A stretch of 64,000 nucleotides of DNA from positions 120,748 to 184,747 of the forward strand of contig JAGLCJ010000006.1 of assembly GCA_023146255.1 (NCBI GenBank), given 5' to 3'. Each line of letters begins with the position of its first letter. Positions within the stretch are counted from its first letter, which is position 1. The notes under the pieces are model-generated. The model worked only from the letters and a program-made list of their open reading frames with translations. It was not told where the DNA came from and made no database searches. The position numbers and the translations under genes were made by a program. This stretch comes from Alcanivoracaceae bacterium (lineage in GTDB: Bacteria; Pseudomonadota; Gammaproteobacteria; Pseudomonadales; Alcanivoracaceae). This document shows, one piece after another, positions 8,477 to 18,800 of the stretch.

Positions 8477-9457
8477 ATGAAAGCTCCAGTTCGCGTAACT
8501 GTTACCGGTGCCGCCGGCCAGATCAGCTACTCCCTGCTGTTCCGTATTGCCTCCGGTTCCATGCTTGGCCCGGATCAGCCGGTTATCCTGCAGCTGCTGG
8601 AAATCACCCCGGCGCTGGAAGCGCTGAAAGGCGTGGCCATGGAGCTTGAAGACTGCGCCTTCCCGCTGCTCGCCGGCATCGTTCAGAGCGATGATCCGAA
8701 AGTGGCCTTCAAGGACGCCGATTACGCCCTGCTGGTCGGTGCCCGTCCGCGTGGCCCGGGCATGGAGCGTAAAGACCTGCTGGAAGCCAACGCGGCGATC
8801 TTCTCGGTTCAGGGCAAGGCGATCAATGAAGTGGCCAGCCGCAACATCAAGGTGCTGGTAGTCGGTAACCCGGCCAACACCAACGCCCTGATTGCCCAGC
8901 GCAACGCGCCGGACATCAACCCGCGCCAGTTCACCGCCATGACCCGCCTCGACCACAACCGTGGCATGGCGCAGTTGGCCACCAAGCTTGGCAAGAGCAT
9001 CAACGACGTCAAGAAAATGACCATCTGGGGCAACCACTCCAGCACCCAGTACCCGGATCTGCACCACTGTCTGGTCGACGGCAAGGTTGCCGTAGATCAG
9101 GTGGACGCTGACTGGTATGCGAAAACCTACATCCCGGAAGTGCAGCAGCGCGGCGCCGCCATCATCAAGGCCCGTGGCGCCTCCTCGGCCGCGTCTGCCG
9201 CCAACGCTGCCGTTGACCACATGCGCAGCTGGGCACTGGGCACCGCCGAAGGCGACTGGGTTTCCATGGGCATCTACAGCGATGGTTCCTACGGCATCCA
9301 GGAAGGCCTGATCTACTCCTTCCCGTGCGTCTGCAAGAACGGTGACTGGGAGATCGTTCAGGGCCTGGAGGTCAACGCGTTCTCCCGCGAGCGCATGAAG
9401 GCCACCGAGCAGGAGCTGGCCGAAGAACGGGATGCGGTGAAGCACCTGCTGCCGTAA
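8477..9457 (+). CDS. mdh: Malate dehydrogenase (NAD-dependent, cytosolic-like type 2)
   Basis: Oxidises malate to oxaloacetate in the TCA cycle. The 326 residues carry the dinucleotide-binding TGAAGQISYSLL near the N-terminus, the ARPRGPGMERKDLL substrate loop, NPANTN, and the catalytic histidine in WGNHSS. These are features of the eukaryote-cytosol-like MDH family rather than the E. coli type. A good GGAG site lies before the ATG. It is monocistronic between its own promoter and a terminator. Confidence 0.97.
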   Translation: MKAPVRVTVTGAAGQISYSLLFRIASGSMLGPDQPVILQLLEITPALEALKGVAMELEDCAFPLLAGIVQSDDPKVAFKDADYALLVGARPRGPGMERKDLLEANAAIFSVQGKAINEVASRNIKVLVVGNPANTNALIAQRNAPDINPRQFTAMTRLDHNRGMAQLATKLGKSINDVKKMTIWGNHSSTQYPDLHHCLVDGKVAVDQVDADWYAKTYIPEVQQRGAAIIKARGASSAASAANAAVDHMRSWALGTAEGDWVSMGIYSDGSYGIQEGLIYSFPCVCKNGDWEIVQGLEVNAFSRERMKATEQELAEERDAVKHLLP

Positions 9458-9501
9458 TACTGCCAGCCATAGCCGGGCCAGCTTGACCAGCCCGAATACA
9501 T

Positions 9502-9526
9502 ACAAGGGGCCAATGGCCCCTTGTTG
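9502..9526 (+). terminator. Intrinsic terminator after mdh
   Basis: ACAAGGGGCC/GGCCCCTTGT forms a 10-bp stem with a 3-nt loop, followed by TGTT. It lies 45 nt after the mdh stop. Confidence 0.8.
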
Positions 9527-9768
9527 TTAATTCACAGAAAAACGACAGCGACTCGTCATAATGTGACGCAGTTCGCACGGTACAGCAGCGCCACCTCCCC
9601 CTCCGCTGAAAGGCCTCACCAGAGGCATCCTCCCCGGCGACATTTCTAACATACTGTTTTATTGACAAAAAATAACAACACGGGTGTAGCAACCGGGTAC
9701 CATCATTTCAATCTCAGATTGGCATGATTTTTGACTGAATAGTCTTATTCGAATACCCGGAACCTGAT
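9527..9768. other. Intergenic region before the 7TM-DISM kinase
   Basis: No gene is seen. A TTGACA hexamer at 9662-9667 could be a -35 box for the kinase operon, but the hexamer 17 nt downstream (TGTAGC) is a poor -10, so this is only a candidate promoter. Confidence 0.3.
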
Positions 9769-11886
9769 ATGGCACCGCACCTGGAGCATAGACCTGTAGC
9801 AGCAAGCAGCCTTGCGGTCATGGCGGTGTTTGTCTGGCTGATAATGGCAGCCCCCTGGTCCGCCGCCGCCCCCGCTGTGCTTGCTAATGACCAGCAATAT
9901 CTGTCTCTGGCCGGTCATCTGGCGTGGTACCGCGATAACAGCGGCCAGAAGACAATTGAAGAGATTGTTGATATCGACCGTAGCGGGCTTTTTACGGAGG
10001 CTGCAGGACAGCCCAGCTTTGGCTACACCGACGACAGTATCTGGCTGCGCTTCTCCCTTCATTATCGTGAAACCCTCCAGGGTCCGTGGCTGCTTGCTGC
10101 CGCGCCCGCCTTTCTGGATCACGTCAACCTGTTCAGCGTCCAGAACAACCGCATCGAGGACCTTGGCATTCAGGGTGACCGTGAAGCATGGCATCAACGG
10201 GCAATACTCTGGCGTCACGCCCTTTACCAACTGCCCCCTCCCGAAGATGGGCCAACAACCTTCTACCTCAGGCTGGAAACCACCAGCAGTATCGCCGCCA
10301 ACCTTGCGCTATGGCGGCAAGACGCATTCACCAGTCATGCGGGTGAGGCGATGCTTTTCTATGGAGCACTGCTCAGTTTTGGCGCCATGGTGTGCGCTCT
10401 AAGCCTGTTATTTCTTCTCTTCCTGAAACAGTCCCTGTACCTGTATTTTTTCCTGTACTCCCTTTCCTATACATTTCTGGTCGCCCAGATCGAGGGCGTA
10501 ATTCACTTCATTATCTTGCCGGAAACACCGCTGCATCTGGAGTGGCTGCAAGTCATTTTTCAAGCAACAGGACTGATCAGCATTACCATGCTTTTCAGCA
10601 AAATAACCGACTTGCATATTCACCACCCCCGCGCAGACAAAATTCTGATTCGCAGCATTGGCGTTGCCTCAATTATTGGCGTTATACCAATGCTGTTTTC
10701 CCGCTACGACATAAGCATTCCTTACTATTGGATAATTCTCGCCACGATTGCCATTGGCATCCCGGTTTTTTCAGTATTGCTCCACAAAAAAATAGGCCTG
10801 ATTGCCTACATGTATGCCAGCGCATTCGGCATTATCGCCATTGGCCTACTCGTCAGACTGGCATGGGTATTCGGATTATCCGGACCAAGCTCGCTGTCAG
10901 AAAGCAACTTCATGATCATCATTCTGGTTCATATCGGAATCATGTTCATCACGCTGGCAATGAGGTATGTACAGCTGGAAAAGCACATGCGAACCGCCAG
11001 AGAATCCGCTCTGGTCAGCGTACGCCAGTCAGAGAAAAAGCTGGAAAAACTTGTCTCCCAGAGAACCTTCGAACTCGATCAGGTTAACCGCAGCCTTGAA
11101 CAACAACTGAGAATAAGCCGACAGAACTCTATTGACCTCGAGAAAACCCATTCCCGACTATCTCTCGCGTTGGATGCCGAAAAGAAATCCGCGTTAGAAC
11201 AAAGACAGTTTCTTCGCATGGTGGCGCATGAGTTCCGCACTCCGCTGTCTGTCATCCAGATGGCTACGGACCTGATCGCAAGTGATCCGCGCACCCCGGA
11301 CGTGCACGTCACAACGAACTGCGAAAGAATCCAGCAGGCCAGCGAAAGAATGGCGGCCATCATCAATCAGGCGCTACGTGAAGACAAACTCGATAGCGCT
11401 GAATGGCGAAAAAATGCAAGTTTTATTCATGTAGGCGAGCTACTGCACAACAGCGTCAGCTACGGTGAAATGATTTCCTCAGGAAAGCGCAGCTTCCTCA
11501 TCGAATGTGATGATGAGACTTACCTGCAAGGTGACTACGACCTCTTGCTAACCATGCTCAATAACATCATCGACAACTCAGTCAAATATTCTGCTGAGAA
11601 CTCCTCCATAACCATAAAGGCCAATCGGCATCAGGATCACTCGGTGAGCATCAAGATCACTGATCAGGGATTCGGCATGAGTCAAGAGGAGCTGCGCCAG
11701 GTGCTGGACAAATACTTCCGCGCCGACAAGGCGACAAATATCCCGGGAATGGGGCTTGGACTTTATATCGTTGACCGCATTGTACGGATGCACAATGCCC
11801 GCCTGAGTATCGACAGCACCCCCGGTGTCGGCACAACTTTCGACCTGCTATTTCCCATTCCGAAGCAAAAGACGGAGACGCACTGA
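9769..11886 (+). CDS. 7TM-DISM sensor histidine kinase
   Basis: Membrane sensor kinase of 705 residues. An N-terminal signal-like helix (about 14-35) is followed by a periplasmic DISMED2-type sensor domain (about 45-180, with DDSIWLRFSL). Seven hydrophobic segments (about 195-400) make up the 7TMR-DISM block. A coiled coil follows, then a HisKA domain with the phospho-acceptor H487 in the H-box (VAHEFRTPLSV). The HATPase domain has the N-box NNIIDNSVKY and G-boxes DQGFGMS and GMGLGLYIV. DISM sensor domains are thought to bind carbohydrate-like ligands; the ligand here is unknown. The stop overlaps the ATG of the response regulator by one base, so the two form an operon. The secreted-protein locus follows. 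Confidence 0.9.
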   Translation: MAPHLEHRPVAASSLAVMAVFVWLIMAAPWSAAAPAVLANDQQYLSLAGHLAWYRDNSGQKTIEEIVDIDRSGLFTEAAGQPSFGYTDDSIWLRFSLHYRETLQGPWLLAAAPAFLDHVNLFSVQNNRIEDLGIQGDREAWHQRAILWRHALYQLPPPEDGPTTFYLRLETTSSIAANLALWRQDAFTSHAGEAMLFYGALLSFGAMVCALSLLFLLFLKQSLYLYFFLYSLSYTFLVAQIEGVIHFIILPETPLHLEWLQVIFQATGLISITMLFSKITDLHIHHPRADKILIRSIGVASIIGVIPMLFSRYDISIPYYWIILATIAIGIPVFSVLLHKKIGLIAYMYASAFGIIAIGLLVRLAWVFGLSGPSSLSESNFMIIILVHIGIMFITLAMRYVQLEKHMRTARESALVSVRQSEKKLEKLVSQRTFELDQVNRSLEQQLRISRQNSIDLEKTHSRLSLALDAEKKSALEQRQFLRMVAHEFRTPLSVIQMATDLIASDPRTPDVHVTTNCERIQQASERMAAIINQALREDKLDSAEWRKNASFIHVGELLHNSVSYGEMISSGKRSFLIECDDETYLQGDYDLLLTMLNNIIDNSVKYSAENSSITIKANRHQDHSVSIKITDQGFGMSQEELRQVLDKYFRADKATNIPGMGLGLYIVDRIVRMHNARLSIDSTPGVGTTFDLLFPIPKQKTETH

Positions 11887-12605
11887 TGGATCTGGCATCC
11901 AGCTACAAGGTTCTGGTACTCGAAGATGATGCGGCCTTGCGTGCCGTACTTCGCGACTTCCTGTCACTGATGCACTATCAGGTATTCGAGGCAGCCGACC
12001 TTGCCAGTTTTCGCATTCTGGCCGACGCCGAGAAGTTCGACCTGCTGCTGCTCGACCTGAATCTGCCAGACGGTGACGGTCTGGCCCTGCTCAGAGAGCT
12101 GACCGCCAAAGGCGATACTGCGGTATTCGTGGTATCGGGGCGTTGTGATGAGCAGAGCCGGCTGCAGGCTCTGGAGGCTGGCGCTGACGACTATATCGTC
12201 AAACCTTTCAATGCCCGCGAGCTGGAATTCCGCATCCGCAACTTCCTTCGCAGACAGAGCGCTCGCAGCCCCTCCGCAGGGGCACAGAGTCAATCATCAG
12301 CCGTATTTGGCGACTGGCGCTTGCAACCAAACCAGTACCGCATTACCGGCCCGAACGGCGCGCTGGTCAGTCTGACCCGCAGCGAGCGTGACCTTCTTAA
12401 CGAACTGCTTCAGGCGAAGGGCAACCTGTGCAGCCGTCGCCAGCTTGCCCGGGCCATGTCGTCTCCGATGGAAACCACCAGCGAGGAAACCGTCACCGTA
12501 CTGATTTACCGCCTGCGGAAGAAGCTGGATGCCGCCGGCATCCCCGCCCCGCTGATCGAAACGGTGGCCGGAGCTGGCTACCGCTTCGTTGGCAGCGCCC
12601 CATGA
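11886..12605 (+). CDS. OmpR/PhoB-type response regulator
   Basis: A receiver domain (1-120) with acidic pocket E13-D14-D15, phosphorylatable D57 in LLLLDLNLPDGDG and the conserved lysine in IVKPF is followed by a winged-helix DNA-binding domain (about 135-239) ending in IETVAGAGYRF. It is translationally coupled to the preceding 7TM-DISM kinase (TGATG overlap). The next gene, 219 bp downstream on the same strand, opens the DUF11 locus, so regulation of that locus by this pair is a reasonable inference, not shown by a recognised operator. Confidence 0.93.
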   Translation: MDLASSYKVLVLEDDAALRAVLRDFLSLMHYQVFEAADLASFRILADAEKFDLLLLDLNLPDGDGLALLRELTAKGDTAVFVVSGRCDEQSRLQALEAGADDYIVKPFNARELEFRIRNFLRRQSARSPSAGAQSQSSAVFGDWRLQPNQYRITGPNGALVSLTRSERDLLNELLQAKGNLCSRRQLARAMSSPMETTSEETVTVLIYRLRKKLDAAGIPAPLIETVAGAGYRFVGSAP

Positions 12606-12823
12606 GCGGCCTGCCGAGATGGCCACCAGGTACTAACGAACCATGCTCGTTCATATCGTGTTCATAAGGCATTCAAGACACATCCATGCTGGTAGTACGA
12701 AAATATCAGTGATGTGTGTCACAAAACCAGCTGATGACACTTTTTGCCAGCTGCCAAGGCAGCGGGTTGAGGTGTCAAAAGGCCAGCTACAGACACCCTG
12801 ATTGATATCAAAGGAGATACAAG

Positions 12824-13324
12824 ATGATGACACCTCTAATCCGAAACACCTTGCTGGGCTTGAGCTTGAGTCTCGCCAGCATGCTGGCAATCGCTGCTCC
12901 GCAGATCTCGCTGACGGTCGCCGCCGAAAAGGAAATCGTCGAAGTAGACGACAAGGGCCAGCAGATCACTCGTCGCGTGGCAGCCACCGATACCGTGCCG
13001 GGAGACGTCCTGTTCTACACCATCCGTTACAGCAACACCGGTGACGAGACCGCACGAAATGTGCAGCTCGACAATCCGGTGCCGGACGCCACGGCTTATC
13101 AGGCAAACAGCGCCTGGGGCGAAGGCAGCGACATCCTGTTCTCGATTGACGGCGGCAAGACATTCAAGAAAGCCAGCAGCCTGACCTATCAGGTTACCGG
13201 TGCAGATGGCCAATCAGAGAATCGTCAGGCGTCTCCGGAACAATACAACGCCATTCGCTGGATCATTGAAGAGGTGGCTCCGGGCGCGGAAGGCAGCACC
13301 GGGTTTTCAGTTCTAGTGCAGTAG
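12824..13324 (+). CDS. Small secreted DUF11-like protein
   Basis: The 166 residues begin with a Sec signal peptide (basic N-region, hydrophobic LLGLSLSLASMLAIAA, cleavage near residue 25). The mature part is one DUF11-like beta domain: TVPGDVLFYTIRYSNTGDETARNVQLDNPVPDA is typical of the family, whose members are extracellular beta-sandwich repeats. The protein ends on a strand, FSVLVQ, right at the edge of the domain. AAGGAG lies 7 nt before the ATG. It is the first gene of the secreted-protein locus. The specific role is unknown; a structural surface subunit is inferred from its company. Confidence 0.85.
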   Translation: MMTPLIRNTLLGLSLSLASMLAIAAPQISLTVAAEKEIVEVDDKGQQITRRVAATDTVPGDVLFYTIRYSNTGDETARNVQLDNPVPDATAYQANSAWGEGSDILFSIDGGKTFKKASSLTYQVTGADGQSENRQASPEQYNAIRWIIEEVAPGAEGSTGFSVLVQ

Positions 13325-13332
13325 TCACAACG

Positions 13333-13415
13333 ATTTTTGCGAGCCGGGTAAAAATCTGATTTTTCTCCGGCTCGCAAAAACATCAGGCCGCTTTTGCACT
13401 CCAGCAAGCCTGATG
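13333..13415. repeat. Two successive hairpins in the 166-aa/407-aa intergenic region
   Basis: Hairpin 1 has perfect 14-bp arms (13333-13346 with 13366-13379) and a nested inner pairing AAAAATC/GATTTTT. Its T run comes first and its A run last, the wrong polarity for a normal terminator. Hairpin 2 pairs CATCAGGC (starting at 13380) with GCCTGATG (ending about 13415). They could act in mRNA processing or stability between the first and second genes. Confidence 0.6.
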
Positions 13416-13455
13416 CGCATCACCAAACCGGGGTGCAAACACTGAGGATAAAAAC

Positions 13456-14679
13456 ATGAAACATTTGCAGAAACTCATGGGGGGGGCCGCATTTATTGCC
13501 AGTGCGGCTTTGATCCCGAGCCTGGCATTCGCCACGGCCGCAAACACCACGATTACCAACACCGTGACGGTGAACTACACCGATGCTGCAAGCAACGCGC
13601 AGCCAGCGGAGACCGCCAGTGTTGCGATTTCGGTCAATCTGGTAGCTTCCGCGCCACTGCTGACATCACCGGCGGATGTTGACCCGACTACCGAAAACAC
13701 CGGCGTCAATCTGGTATACACCATTACCAGCACCGCCAACGGCCCTGATACTTATGACTTCAGTTCCGCCGACACCCGCACCAATATGGACGCGGATGCG
13801 ACCTTTACCACTCCAAGCATTCTGCTCGGCGCGACGACGGTTGCAGCTGGCATAACTGCTGCTGACACGGTTATCACCGTGCCTTTCGACGGCACCGATG
13901 ACGGCGTCGTTAATGGTTTGGCGGTAGGTGACACTATTGTCATTGATCCAACCGGCACAGCTGAAGTGGCCATTATTGACAGCATCGATGAAAGCACCGG
14001 CGCTGCCAGCAACACGGTTACCATTACGCTTACCGCTGGTACTACTAATGCCTTCATTTACGGCACCACTATCGGTGAGCGTGATGATGTCACTGTTGTA
14101 GTCACCACCGACACCATTACCACCGGCACTTCCGGTACTCACTCTGTCCTGACGACTGCTACTTCCGATGCCGACGGCGCTGTGTTTACCACCCAGGGCA
14201 CTGCAACTGTCATCACTGTGCGCCGTCCGGTGCTTGCCGTGACCAAGTATGTGCGGAACGTTAGCACTGCGGCTTTCAACCCGCTTGTGGCCGATATCAC
14301 GGTCGATGGCGTTGACTACTACGCTTCCGGCGTTAGCGGCAACCCGACGGACACCATGCAGTACCTGATCGTTATCGATAACAGCGCAGCCGGCGCGGGC
14401 ACTGCAAACAACATCGTGGTATCGGATCCAATCCCGCAGTTCACCACCTTTGTTGCTTCCTCAATCGAGCTGGATGACGGCGCCGGTACTTTCGTTGCTC
14501 AGGACGAAACCGCAGACGATGGCGATGCCGCAGAGCTGGACGCTACCGGCAATGGCACCGTTTATGTCTATGCAGGCGCAGGTGGTGACGATACCGCCGT
14601 CGGCGCAGGCAATGGCGCCGGTGGCACCCTGCTGGCCAGCGAAATCAGCTATGTGATCTTCCAGGTCACCATTGACTGA
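13456..14679 (+). CDS. Secreted Thr/Ala-rich DUF11-like protein (407 aa)
   Basis: Begins with a Sec signal peptide (MKHLQKLMGGAAFIASAALI, cleavage after the FATA region near residue 28). The mature part is rich in Thr, Ala, Asp and Gly and predicted all-beta, with two DUF11-like segments: LVYTITSTANGPDTYDF (about 75-95) and a C-terminal one with MQYLIVIDNSAAGAGTANNI. It ends FQVTID. It is a paralogue of the next gene (same N-terminal plan, same VRNV element before the last domain). AGGA lies before the ATG. No catalytic motif is seen; a structural extracellular role is inferred. Confidence 0.8.
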   Translation: MKHLQKLMGGAAFIASAALIPSLAFATAANTTITNTVTVNYTDAASNAQPAETASVAISVNLVASAPLLTSPADVDPTTENTGVNLVYTITSTANGPDTYDFSSADTRTNMDADATFTTPSILLGATTVAAGITAADTVITVPFDGTDDGVVNGLAVGDTIVIDPTGTAEVAIIDSIDESTGAASNTVTITLTAGTTNAFIYGTTIGERDDVTVVVTTDTITTGTSGTHSVLTTATSDADGAVFTTQGTATVITVRRPVLAVTKYVRNVSTAAFNPLVADITVDGVDYYASGVSGNPTDTMQYLIVIDNSAAGAGTANNIVVSDPIPQFTTFVASSIELDDGAGTFVAQDETADDGDAAELDATGNGTVYVYAGAGGDDTAVGAGNGAGGTLLASEISYVIFQVTID

Positions 14680-14744
14680 TGGAACTCCCGGTGATCGGGC
14701 GTCCTCGCCGGTCACCGGAATTTTCACCAAAGGGAATAATTGAT

Positions 14745-15869
14745 ATGAAAAAATTACTCGCAGGACTGCTGACGCTGGCTGCTCTGACCTCCACAGGTCA
14801 GGCACTCGCCACGACTGGCGGTGGCGCTACCATTCACAATGCTGCCACCATGTCGTTTACCGGCGGCCAGGTTACCGCCTCTGTTGATGTAGAAGTGCTT
14901 ACCATTGGTACAGCACCGACCATCACTTCGGAAACTGTAGTAGCCAATGCCGGTGACTCGGTAACGGTGACCTACACCATTACCGGCAACAGCAACGGTA
15001 GCGACATCTATGATCTGACGGTCAGCACCAATGACACAGATGTAGGTGCGCCTTCCTCTCTGACCATCACCCCGCCACAAGTTACTTTGGCTGGGTCGGT
15101 TACCTCACGGCCATCACAGCCGGGCACGATCTTCATTGCTGCTGGCTCTGAAGACAATCTGGCCCCGGGTGATACCGTGCGGATCAATATTGGTGGCACA
15201 GATTATTTCTACACCGTTGGCTCTGTCACCCCGGGTACCCCGGCATCGACAACCGGCAACACCACCACTCCGGAAACCCCGACCGCTGTCGCACTGACGC
15301 CGCAGGCATCTGCTCCGGCGATCATTGCTGGTAACGTTCCGGTGGGTACTCAGGTAGGTGAAGTACAAACCTTCACCGTCGAGCTGGACGCCGGCACGCC
15401 GACCACTCCGGGTACTCCGGGTGAGCACGAGATCGTGGTTGATGGTACCGCCGCAGCGCCTGGCCCGGGTGGCCCGGGTGACGTCATCACCTTCGACAAT
15501 ATCGGTGGCGGCAGCGTGACCGTTTTGTCCGGTAGCGCAACGCTGATCAAGGAAGTGCGTAACGTGACCGATGGCGGCGCCTTTGCTACCACCGGCGTGA
15601 CTGCGCGTACCGGCGATGTGCTTGAGTATCGCCTGACCGCTGGCACGATCCCGACCGAAAACATCGCTGGCGCGGTCATCACGGATAGCATTCCCGAGTT
15701 CACTGCCTATGTTCCCAACAGCACCACGCTGAATGGCAACCCGGTGGCGGACGTGGGTCCGAACTCTGCATTAGTCGGTGGGTTGCAGGTCAACAGTGCA
15801 ACCGGTGCTGCCGGGGAGATTGTTGACGGCGAAACTGCCGTGGTGACGTTCCAGGTCACCGTGCAGTAA
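14745..15869 (+). CDS. Secreted Thr/Pro/Gly-rich DUF11-like protein (374 aa)
   Basis: Paralogue of the previous gene. The ATG at 14745, with AGGGA upstream, gives a clean signal peptide (MKKLLAGLLTLAALTSTGQALA); the longer frame from 14679 lacks one. The mature part has TVTYTITGNSNGSDIYDL near residue 70, a Pro/Thr/Gly-rich middle (TPGTPASTTGNTTTPETPT) and a C-terminal DUF11-like domain with VRNVTDGGAF and AVITDSIPEFTAYVP. It ends FQVTVQ. The close spacing to the upstream gene suggests one transcript. Confidence 0.8.
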   Translation: MKKLLAGLLTLAALTSTGQALATTGGGATIHNAATMSFTGGQVTASVDVEVLTIGTAPTITSETVVANAGDSVTVTYTITGNSNGSDIYDLTVSTNDTDVGAPSSLTITPPQVTLAGSVTSRPSQPGTIFIAAGSEDNLAPGDTVRINIGGTDYFYTVGSVTPGTPASTTGNTTTPETPTAVALTPQASAPAIIAGNVPVGTQVGEVQTFTVELDAGTPTTPGTPGEHEIVVDGTAAAPGPGGPGDVITFDNIGGGSVTVLSGSATLIKEVRNVTDGGAFATTGVTARTGDVLEYRLTAGTIPTENIAGAVITDSIPEFTAYVPNSTTLNGNPVADVGPNSALVGGLQVNSATGAAGEIVDGETAVVTFQVTVQ

Positions 15870-15879
15870 CGGAACCCGG

Positions 15880-18800
15880 ATGAAACGGAGCTTTATCCTC
15901 AGTGAGAAAACCTCACCGGCTGTTGCCGGTGGGGTTTTCGTCGCTGCGTGGCTCGCCCGGGCCCTGCCACGCCTGAAAGGCTGGCAGCGCCGGGGCATGC
16001 CCTGTTTGCTGCTTTTGCTGATGCTGCTGAATGGCGTGGCCAACGCCGCACTGGTCATCACTCAGCCCCCTGCCGAGTTGAGCTGGTCGGCCGCCGTAGT
16101 CCCTGCCACCGCTAATGTGCAGGTACTCCGCTTTGAACGCATCGGCTTGTATCGATACGATCCTGCTTCTCCTGATTCCTATCAGGTTTGGGAGGGCAGC
16201 TTTGCCACACCGGACAGCCTTTCCGGCACGCCGGGATTGCTCGCCGCACTTCCCGCGCCCCTTGATGAGTCTGGCACACCTATTCCTTTGAACAGCGGCG
16301 TTCCGCTAACGCCCAGTAATTTCTACCAAGGTCAGGAGCCGATATTCATTGTCGCTGATGATCCGATTCTACCGCCGTCAGCCATCGCCACTCGTCCTGA
16401 CGGCCGCCGCTTTATCGCTGTGACCATTGATATCAGCAGCGGCGACAGTTACACCGTTGCGCTGACAGAGACCGCCATCAACAGCAATCTCTATGTCGGC
16501 TATTTGCAGCCCAATATCCCGGGCAGCCCGATCGTGATACCTCCGGGCAGTACTGTGGAGATTCGCTACGACAACAATGGTGATGTTGCGGACAGCCTGA
16601 CCACAGGCGCGCCATGGTTTGTCGATCCGCTGCTGCTGGGCAGCATTCAAGCGGAGCGCCGCAGCACCACCAGCAGCATCCCTCTGCCGGATACTGAACT
16701 GTTTGTCACCAAGGTTGCCCAGCGCAGCACGGTAATGACTGGTGACTTTCTGGCTTATGACGTCAATGTGGAAAATACCTCCGCCGCTCCGGCGCTGAAT
16801 GCGCAGATTATTGATACCCTGCCGGCCGGCTTTCGCTATCAGTCCGGCTCATTGCGCATTGACGGTGTTGCCGCAGCAGACCCGCAGATTGATCCGAACG
16901 GCAGTCAGCTGACTATCGACATTGGCAATATCGCTTCCGGGGCCAATCGCACGGTTCGTTATGTTGTCGAGGTCAGTATCGCCGCCCGCGCCGGACGCGC
17001 CGCCAACCTTGCCCAGGCAGTTGCAGGAATCATGCTGTCTAACACCGCCAAGGCAGAGGTGCTGGTCGAGAGGCCGTTCTTTAACGATCGCGCTTTCCTG
17101 ATGGGCCGTGTCATTGCAGGCACTTGCGGTGAGCAGGATGCCCCGGGCATCGAAGGCATTCGGATTTACATGGAAGATGGCACCAGCGTCATCACCGACA
17201 AGCATGGCCGTTGGCATATTGAAGGGGTCACGCCAGGCACTCATGTCCTGCAGCTGGATACCATTACATTGGGCCCGCGTCATACGCTACGCCAGTGCCA
17301 TGACAACACCCGTCAGGCAGGCAATGCCCGCTCACGATTCGTTAATGTGCAGGGCGGCACCCTCTGGCGCGAAAACTGGTACGTCGACGTACGGCCGGAG
17401 CTGGGCGCCCATCTTCAGCAGCAACTTACCACTCGCCTGGAAGGCGACACCGCCAGGATTACCCTGCCGATTGGCAATGGCGAAACGCTGTTTACCAATG
17501 TCAGCACCCATCTGTTCCTTCCGGATGCCCTCAAACCGGTGCCGGGCAGCGTGCGATTTGATGGCCGGCCGATTTCAGATCCGGTCAAGCATGACAATTT
17601 CTATGAATTCACCTTCCCGGTAGATGGCTATTTCTGGCGCCATACGCTGGAGCTTGATCTTGCCGTGGACCCGGACACCCCTGATTCGGTAGAGCAAAGC
17701 ATTCTTTTCAATACTTTCGGTGTCACACCAGACAACAGGCGCTTCTCGGTGTCTTCGCAGAACAGCGTTCGCGTCACCGGCGCCCAGATGAAAGACAATG
17801 AACTGGTACTGCGTCCACGCTTTGCCAGCATGTCGGCCGAGTTGTCAGCGCGTGATCAGGCAGAGATTCGCAGGGCCGCTGAAACACTGCGCGACAAGCA
17901 GGGGCTCCGACTGGAGGTTTATGGTCACTCCGATAGCCAGCGCATTGTGCCCCGCCCTGGCCGTGCCATTAACGACAATTACGCCCTGTCAGAAGCACGC
18001 GCCCGTTCGGTGGCAAATTATCTGGCTGAGTTGCTTGAAATTCCGCCTGTGCAAATCATGGTTGTCGGCAAAGGAGCAGATGAACCACTGGCCGATAACA
18101 ACACGGCGGAAGGGCGCGCTCTCAATCGTCGTGTTGCCGTCCGCTTTTTCACTAAAGAACAGGTATCTAATGCAACGCTCTCCACAGTAGTTGCAGACAG
18201 CGGCCTCAATCGAGACCGCGCCAGCGAACGCAACGGCGAGGTCACGAAAGAATCACCTCAGGGATTCCTCAACCTGCGTGATGGCATGATGGTTATTCAT
18301 CCCGTGCTCAGCGTGACCGCACGGCTGGATAACCGACTCAAGCCGAAACTATTGCTTAATGGCAACGAAGTGCCGGATGCCAGAATCGGCTCGCGCATCG
18401 CTGACGAGGAAAGTAAAACCGTAGTCTATACCTGGGTTGGCATTGACCTTGACAGCGTCGGCGAGCACGCCATTGAACTGCAGGGCTCTGGCGGCTTCGG
18501 CGTAGTGCGATTCCGCGAAAATGTCACCGTGCGGCGTAGCGGCGAGCTGAAAACCATTCGCGGCGGCGAAGCCATCGACAACGTTGCCGATGGTTTGACA
18601 CCAGTCCAGCTGAAGCTGAACCTTTTTGATGCATTTGATCAACCGCTTCAGGCGCAAACTGAACTGCGCATTGTCAGCGGCACTCTGCGGCCGCTGAATC
18701 AGAGCCAGACCGCCAGCCCGCTGGAAGATCGAGGTGATGTCGTTGTAGTAGACCAGAACGGCATAGCACGTTTTGAGCCGGTCAGCACCGCCGGAACCTA

